A DNA stretch of 64,000 nt from Treponema porcinum (GTDB lineage Bacteria; Spirochaetota; Spirochaetia; Treponematales; Treponemataceae), in the NCBI RefSeq assembly GCF_900167145.1, contig NZ_FUWG01000008.1, positions 62,001-126,000 of the forward strand, written 5' to 3'. The position numbers and the translations under genes were made by a program. The notes below the pieces were generated by a model. That model saw only the letters and a program-made list of their open reading frames with translations, did no database searches and was not told the DNA's origin. Shown here in pieces: positions 60,531 to 64,000 of the stretch (within the stretch, counting starts at the first letter, position 1; every line of letters starts with the position of its first letter).

Positions 60531-61592
60531 TTGATTTGTTCCATATCAATTTTTGCGGTGCTTGCTTTTCTTTTGTGCATTGCTTTTGTTCCGCTTGTAA
60601 TACGGTTCTGCAAGACATACAGCCTGTATGACTTTGTGAATTCGCGGAAAATCCATTCCGGGAATATTCCTCGTCTTGGAAGTGTTGCAATTGTCCTTTC
60701 ATTTTTAATTGCCGTTCTTTTGTGCCTGTTCAAGGAACAAAATCTGTCCGTCAAGAATTCTGTTCCGCTTATTGTGGCAGGGTCACTGATTTTTCTTTTC
60801 GGAATTATTGACGATATAAAAAATCTCCGTGCAATATTCAAACTGTTAATTCAGCTTGTTGCGTGTGCTTCCGTTGTGCTCGGCGGCTACCGTTTCCGTC
60901 AGATATTCGGTTTTGTCCTTCCTAAATACGCGGGAATGGCACTTACATTCTGCTGGATTTTGGGCATCGTAAACGCATACAACCTTATTGACGGAATGGA
61001 CGGTTTGTGCGGAACTCTAAGCCTTACTGCCCTTGTTGCCGCCGGGCTGCTTCTTCGGGGGGCGTTCTGGGAAGGTACTGCAATTTGTTTTGTGCTGGCG
61101 GCTTCCATTGCAGGATTTCTTGTTTATAATCTTCCTGTACCGAATGCAAAAATTTTTCTTGGTGACGGCGGAAGCCAGTTTCTTGGCTTTATGATTGCAA
61201 CGATTCCGCTGTATTCAACGTCTGCGCGCCTTGAATACAATAAATTCTTTATGATGCTTGTTCTTGTGTCTTTCCCAATGATGGATACGATTGCAGCAAT
61301 CTGGCGGCGTCTTCGCGACCACCGTCCGATTATGAGTCCGGATAAGTATCATCTTCATCATAAGCTTCTGAATATCGGTTTTAACAAAGTGCAGGCGCTT
61401 TTTATTGTTGCACTTATACAGATTTTGCTGTGCGCAGTCGTTGTGTTTGCTTCATATCAGCGTCAGAAAATTGCAACATCAATTCTTGTTTGTGCATATA
61501 TTTTTATGATATGCCTTTTCAGTGCAATTCACTATGTAAACAAGGCTGTTACGCGTCGCATTCTTAACCGCGACCGGGAACTTCGTAAATAA
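60531..61592 (+). CDS. WecA/MraY-family undecaprenyl-phosphate sugar-phosphate transferase
   Basis: 353 aa, about ten membrane helices. It transfers a HexNAc-1-phosphate to undecaprenyl phosphate to start a surface polysaccharide (or teichoic acid-like polymer). Motifs: GNIPRLGSVAIVLSF, FGIIDDIKNLRAIFKLLIQ (Asp-Asp), AYNLIDGMDGLCGTL (catalytic Asp), AKIFLGDGGSQFLGFM and SPDKYHLHHKLL. The start at TTG 60531 is chosen because the hydrophobic first helix begins there; expression is likely to depend on the G tract just upstream. Divergence among paralogues means the sugar is not predictable. Confidence 0.88.
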   Translation: MICSISIFAVLAFLLCIAFVPLVIRFCKTYSLYDFVNSRKIHSGNIPRLGSVAIVLSFLIAVLLCLFKEQNLSVKNSVPLIVAGSLIFLFGIIDDIKNLRAIFKLLIQLVACASVVLGGYRFRQIFGFVLPKYAGMALTFCWILGIVNAYNLIDGMDGLCGTLSLTALVAAGLLLRGAFWEGTAICFVLAASIAGFLVYNLPVPNAKIFLGDGGSQFLGFMIATIPLYSTSARLEYNKFFMMLVLVSFPMMDTIAAIWRRLRDHRPIMSPDKYHLHHKLLNIGFNKVQALFIVALIQILLCAVVVFASYQRQKIATSILVCAYIFMICLFSAIHYVNKAVTRRILNRDRELRK

Positions 61593-61694
61593 AACCTTCC
61601 GTTCGTTCCGGGACTGTCTATGAACGTCCAGTTTTGTGGGATTTTTTAAAGTATTTGCATAGTTTGCCGTAAAATGGTTTAATTCACTTGTATT

Positions 61695-62411
61695 ATGAAC
61701 AATAAAACCGCTTTTACAGACGGAATGCGTGACGGTGTTCCTGTCGGTCTTGGATATTTTGCAGTATCTTTTTCGCTTGGAATTACAGCCGGGAATGCAG
61801 GTCTTACTCCGTTTCAGGGCTTTTTGGCAAGCCTTCTTACAAACGCTTCTGCCGGAGAATATGCCGGTTTTACAGTCATTGCATCGGGTGCACCCTATGT
61901 AGAAATGGCTCTTGTCATTCTTGTTGCAAACGCGCGCTACCTTCTTATGAGCTTTGCGATGAGCCAGCGCCTTTCTCCAAACCTTTCGCTTTTCCACCGG
62001 ATTTGCATGGGCTTTGACATAACGGACGAACTTTTTGCCATTGCGATGAGCCGTCCTGGTTATTTAAATCCGTTCTATACGTACGGGGCTGTCCTTACGG
62101 CAGCGCCATGCTGGGCAGTTGGTACTGCGCTTGGAATAGCAGCCGGAAACGTAATGCCGCTTCGTGCAGTGAGCGCGCTCAGCGTTGCGCTTTACGGAAT
62201 GTTTCTTGCAGTTATTATTCCGCCGTGCAGAAAAAGCCGCATTGTTGCCGGTACGGTTGCGGTGTGCTTTGCGCTTAGTTTTGCGCTATCAGTCATTCCG
62301 TGCTTTTCAGGCATTTCTGAAGGAACGCGGACGATTGTCCTTACTGTTTTAATTTCTTCTGCCGCTGCGCTTTTATTCCCTGAATGTGACGGAGAACAGG
62401 ATGAGCGGTAA
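61695..62411 (+). CDS. azlC: AzlC family branched-chain amino-acid exporter subunit
   Basis: 238 aa membrane protein with about six helices. FTDGMRDGVPVGLGYFAVSFSLGITAGNAGLTPFQGFLASLLTNASAGEY is the AzlC signature; MALVILVANARYLLMSFAMSQRL and TDELFAIAMSR follow. With AzlD it exports branched-chain amino acids (LIV-E type). Its 3' end overlaps azlD by 11 nt. Confidence 0.94.
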   Translation: MNNKTAFTDGMRDGVPVGLGYFAVSFSLGITAGNAGLTPFQGFLASLLTNASAGEYAGFTVIASGAPYVEMALVILVANARYLLMSFAMSQRLSPNLSLFHRICMGFDITDELFAIAMSRPGYLNPFYTYGAVLTAAPCWAVGTALGIAAGNVMPLRAVSALSVALYGMFLAVIIPPCRKSRIVAGTVAVCFALSFALSVIPCFSGISEGTRTIVLTVLISSAAALLFPECDGEQDER

Positions 62412-62706
62412 TGTATATGTGTATATTGCTGTTATGGCCGGAGTATCGTTTGTAATCAGGGTACTGCCGCTTACGCTTCTTAGAAAGCAGCTTAAAAACC
62501 GCTTTCTGAAGTCGTTTTTGTATTATATTCCGTATGTAACGCTTTCGGTTATGACGTTTCCTGCAATTTTGCACGCAACGCAGAGTACCGTAAGCGCGGC
62601 GGCTGCCCTTTTTGTGGGGATAATAGCCGCCTGGTTCGGCGCAGGACTTTTTCCTGTTTCTGCCGCCTGCTGCCTTACCGTTTTTTTACTGGAACTGTTC
62701 CTTTAG
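62401..62706 (+). CDS. azlD: AzlD family branched-chain amino-acid exporter subunit
   Basis: 101 aa with three helices: YVYIAVMAGVSFVIRVLPLTLLRKQLK, YIPYVTLSVMTFPAIL, AAALFVGIIAAWFGAGLFPV. This is the AzlD pattern including the RVLPLTLL motif. ATG 62401 has GGAG about 8 nt upstream; an in-frame ATG at 62386 has no such site. Partner of AzlC. Confidence 0.93.
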   Translation: MSGNVYVYIAVMAGVSFVIRVLPLTLLRKQLKNRFLKSFLYYIPYVTLSVMTFPAILHATQSTVSAAAALFVGIIAAWFGAGLFPVSAACCLTVFLLELFL

Positions 62707-62713
62707 CCGCTGT

Positions 62714-63496
62714 CTAGTCTGCCAGGTACAGGACGACAAGCGTTCTGTCTCCGTCAAGAAGCGTAAGTTCCGGACCGGAAATGCGGTATGAAGTTACGTT
62801 TTCCAGAAGCTTAAAGAACGTCATTTCCTGCGTCATAAGTTCTTTTGGTCCTGCCATTTTTGTAGAAGCAATATTTTCAAAGGAAATTGTCCTGTCCTTT
62901 TCAGAAAGCTGCATTGTACACGACCAGGAATTTACGCCGGAAAAACCTTTTGCCTTGCCGTCACCAATCGTGATTGTCGGCGGATTTTCGCCTGCTGCCG
63001 TAACGACGGCGTTTCCCGTATTCAAAAGTCGCGTCGTCCAGCTTGTACCGTTAAGCGTAACCCTGCTGAATACAGCCTTGAACGAGCCGCCGTCTTTTTT
63101 TCCGCCTGTGAGGACAAGCGTATTCTCCTTTGATACAGCCGCTTTTTCTGCACCGGAAAGGATTTCCAAAAAATTACGCTCGAACATACTGTGCGCCGTA
63201 TCTGCTCCCATCATAGTCATTGCATCTACCTGCGCCGAGAACGTTCCGCCTTCTGTTTTTGCCGTTCCGTTGTAGCGGTTTACGCCTGCCTTTCCGTAGA
63301 CGGCATATTCGTTCTTCCCTGTGATGTCTGCGCTGAAAGACGCGTATGTGTCCGAAGGAATTTCAACTTTCGTGCCGTTGATTTCGGCTTCTGTAAAAAT
63401 CCAGTCACCGGAAATCTGCTTTGTTCCGCATCCTGTAAGAACAGCCGTCATTGTCATTGCTGCTGCCATAATAAAAACGTATTTTTTCATTTGCAT
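62714..63496 (-). CDS. META-domain lipoprotein (HslJ-like)
   Basis: 260 aa. Signal peptide and lipobox LTGCG (Cys about 23). Two META-like repeats: ISGDWIFTEAEINGTKVEIPS ... VNRYNGTAK, and LNGTSWTTRLLNTGN ... GDGKAKGFSGVNSWSCTMQLSE ... MTQEMTFFKLLENVTSYRISGPELTLLDG. Family members occur in the outer membrane or periplasm and are linked to stress or motility in some bacteria. The function is unclear. Start ATG 63496 (MQMKKYV) has AAGGAAC upstream; 63490 is an alternative. It is convergent with azlD, 7 nt apart. Confidence 0.85.
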   Translation of the reverse strand: MQMKKYVFIMAAAMTMTAVLTGCGTKQISGDWIFTEAEINGTKVEIPSDTYASFSADITGKNEYAVYGKAGVNRYNGTAKTEGGTFSAQVDAMTMMGADTAHSMFERNFLEILSGAEKAAVSKENTLVLTGGKKDGGSFKAVFSRVTLNGTSWTTRLLNTGNAVVTAAGENPPTITIGDGKAKGFSGVNSWSCTMQLSEKDRTISFENIASTKMAGPKELMTQEMTFFKLLENVTSYRISGPELTLLDGDRTLVVLYLAD

Positions 63497-63663
63497 TTCC
63501 GTTCCTTAAAAGAGATGAAGCCGCCGCTGAAAATTCAGTTTTTTAAGGCAGCTATATATAAACCTACGGAACAAAAACGCAATAGTCAAGGTTTTCGTTT
63601 ACAAATTACAATCATGCTGTATACTTTTTATAAAAGAACAGGAAGCCTTTTTAGGAAAAATTT

Positions 63664-64000
63664 ATGGAAAGAAGTAAGAATGTTTTTTGCAAGGGAAGAG
63701 AGAAGTCCGGCGTTTTTAATTCCGTTAAAAGTCAGATTGACTCTGGAGGAACGTGTCCGCAGCTTATAATTTTCTTTTCTGATATAGAGAATTTCTCATA
63801 TTATGCGGCTGAACTGAAAAAGGCGTATCCGTCTGCCGTTACTATCGGTTCTACGACGTATACTGTTTTTTCTTCTGCCGGTTATGCGCACGAAGGGCTT
63901 TCTGTAATGGCGGTGTATTCTGGAATTTCGTGCACGTGCGGAATTCTTCTAGAAATAGCGAGCCATCCGCTGAAATATGCGGAAAACGTGCGCACCGCCT
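63664..64000 (+). CDS. FIST-domain sensory protein, 5' part (runs off the window)
   Basis: 112 codons are present and the gene continues beyond 64000. The N-terminal sequence CPQLIIFFSDIENFSYYAAELKKAYPSAVTIGSTTYTVFSSAGYAHEGLSVMAVYSGI fits the start of a FIST N domain, an input domain for small ligands such as amino acids, often ahead of a histidine kinase, GGDEF or chemoreceptor module. That output module is not visible. AGGAAAAA is upstream of ATG 63664. Confidence 0.65.
   Translation, partial: MERSKNVFCKGREKSGVFNSVKSQIDSGGTCPQLIIFFSDIENFSYYAAELKKAYPSAVTIGSTTYTVFSSAGYAHEGLSVMAVYSGISCTCGILLEIASHPLKYAENVRTA

Overview
The window reads as a spirochete chromosome, almost certainly a saccharolytic, host-associated Treponema. 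The pointers are the rplS / FlhB-tail / yraN gene order, the T. denticola-type Rpn/PD-(D/E)XK transposase family, many lipoproteins with relaxed spirochaetal lipoboxes, flagellar-type genes (FliL-like, FlhB C-terminal, FliK-like), a large isoamylase/alpha-amylase lipoprotein and an integron-type attC site. No species call is possible from the sequence alone.

Layout. 1-6.7 kb: housekeeping block (rplS with a hairpin leader, a FliK-like/FlhB-tail pair, yraN, small Treponema proteins, a TatD nuclease, mnmG, a GNAT). 6.7-12.6 kb: accessory region with two 22-bp-period repeat arrays, an HU-DUF4469 protein, a DUF3791 gene, a complete DpnII-type (GATC) restriction-modification operon with an extra 182-aa gene of unknown function, and wrecks of a wHTH gene, hsdS and brnT. 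12.6-29.5 kb: carbohydrate and core metabolism (isoamylase-amylase fusion, pgi, superoxide reductase plus flavin reductase, dgt, a COG3014 lipoprotein, nfo, a CBS protein, an unknown protein whose start codon lies in a hairpin loop, PTS EIIA, tkt).

29.5-35.2 kb is the most unusual part and is a nested insertion. An IS150-like IS3-family element (1437 bp without its insert) sits inside the rho-independent terminator of tkt, flanked by a 5-bp duplication. Its transposase orfB is in turn split by a 4164-bp segment with the structure of an integron gene cassette, placed at a G^TT secondary site. The circularised cassette would have a 65-bp attC with exactly complementary R boxes and extrahelical bases. 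The cargo is a three-gene type IIS restriction-modification operon: two adenine methyltransferases and an AlwI-family endonuclease. No integron integrase is in the window.

35.2-40 kb: ybaK, a small membrane protein, argH and a complete polar amino-acid ABC transporter. 40.2-51.6 kb: one 3783-aa Ig-repeat surface lipoprotein, followed by another 21-22-bp-period repeat array and a long inverted repeat. 51.9-59.5 kb, all on the minus strand: Rpn nuclease, tRNA-Lys, a DEDDh exonuclease, a FliL-like protein, hflX, a diguanylate cyclase, an anti-sigma/ECF sigma pair with a small membrane protein, and an RsmI-like methyltransferase. 59.6-64 kb: a beta-barrel-like protein, a WecA-type sugar-phosphate transferase with a 10-G tract between its -10 box and start, azlCD, a META-domain lipoprotein and the 5' part of a FIST-domain gene running off the end.

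How the parts work together: the amylase fusion and pgi feed glycolysis and the pentose pathway (tkt). The superoxide reductase and flavin reductase suit an anaerobe meeting oxygen. The two restriction systems, with the remains of others, mark 8-12.6 kb and 29.5-35.2 kb as defence-gene landing sites; both are more A+T-rich than their neighbours.
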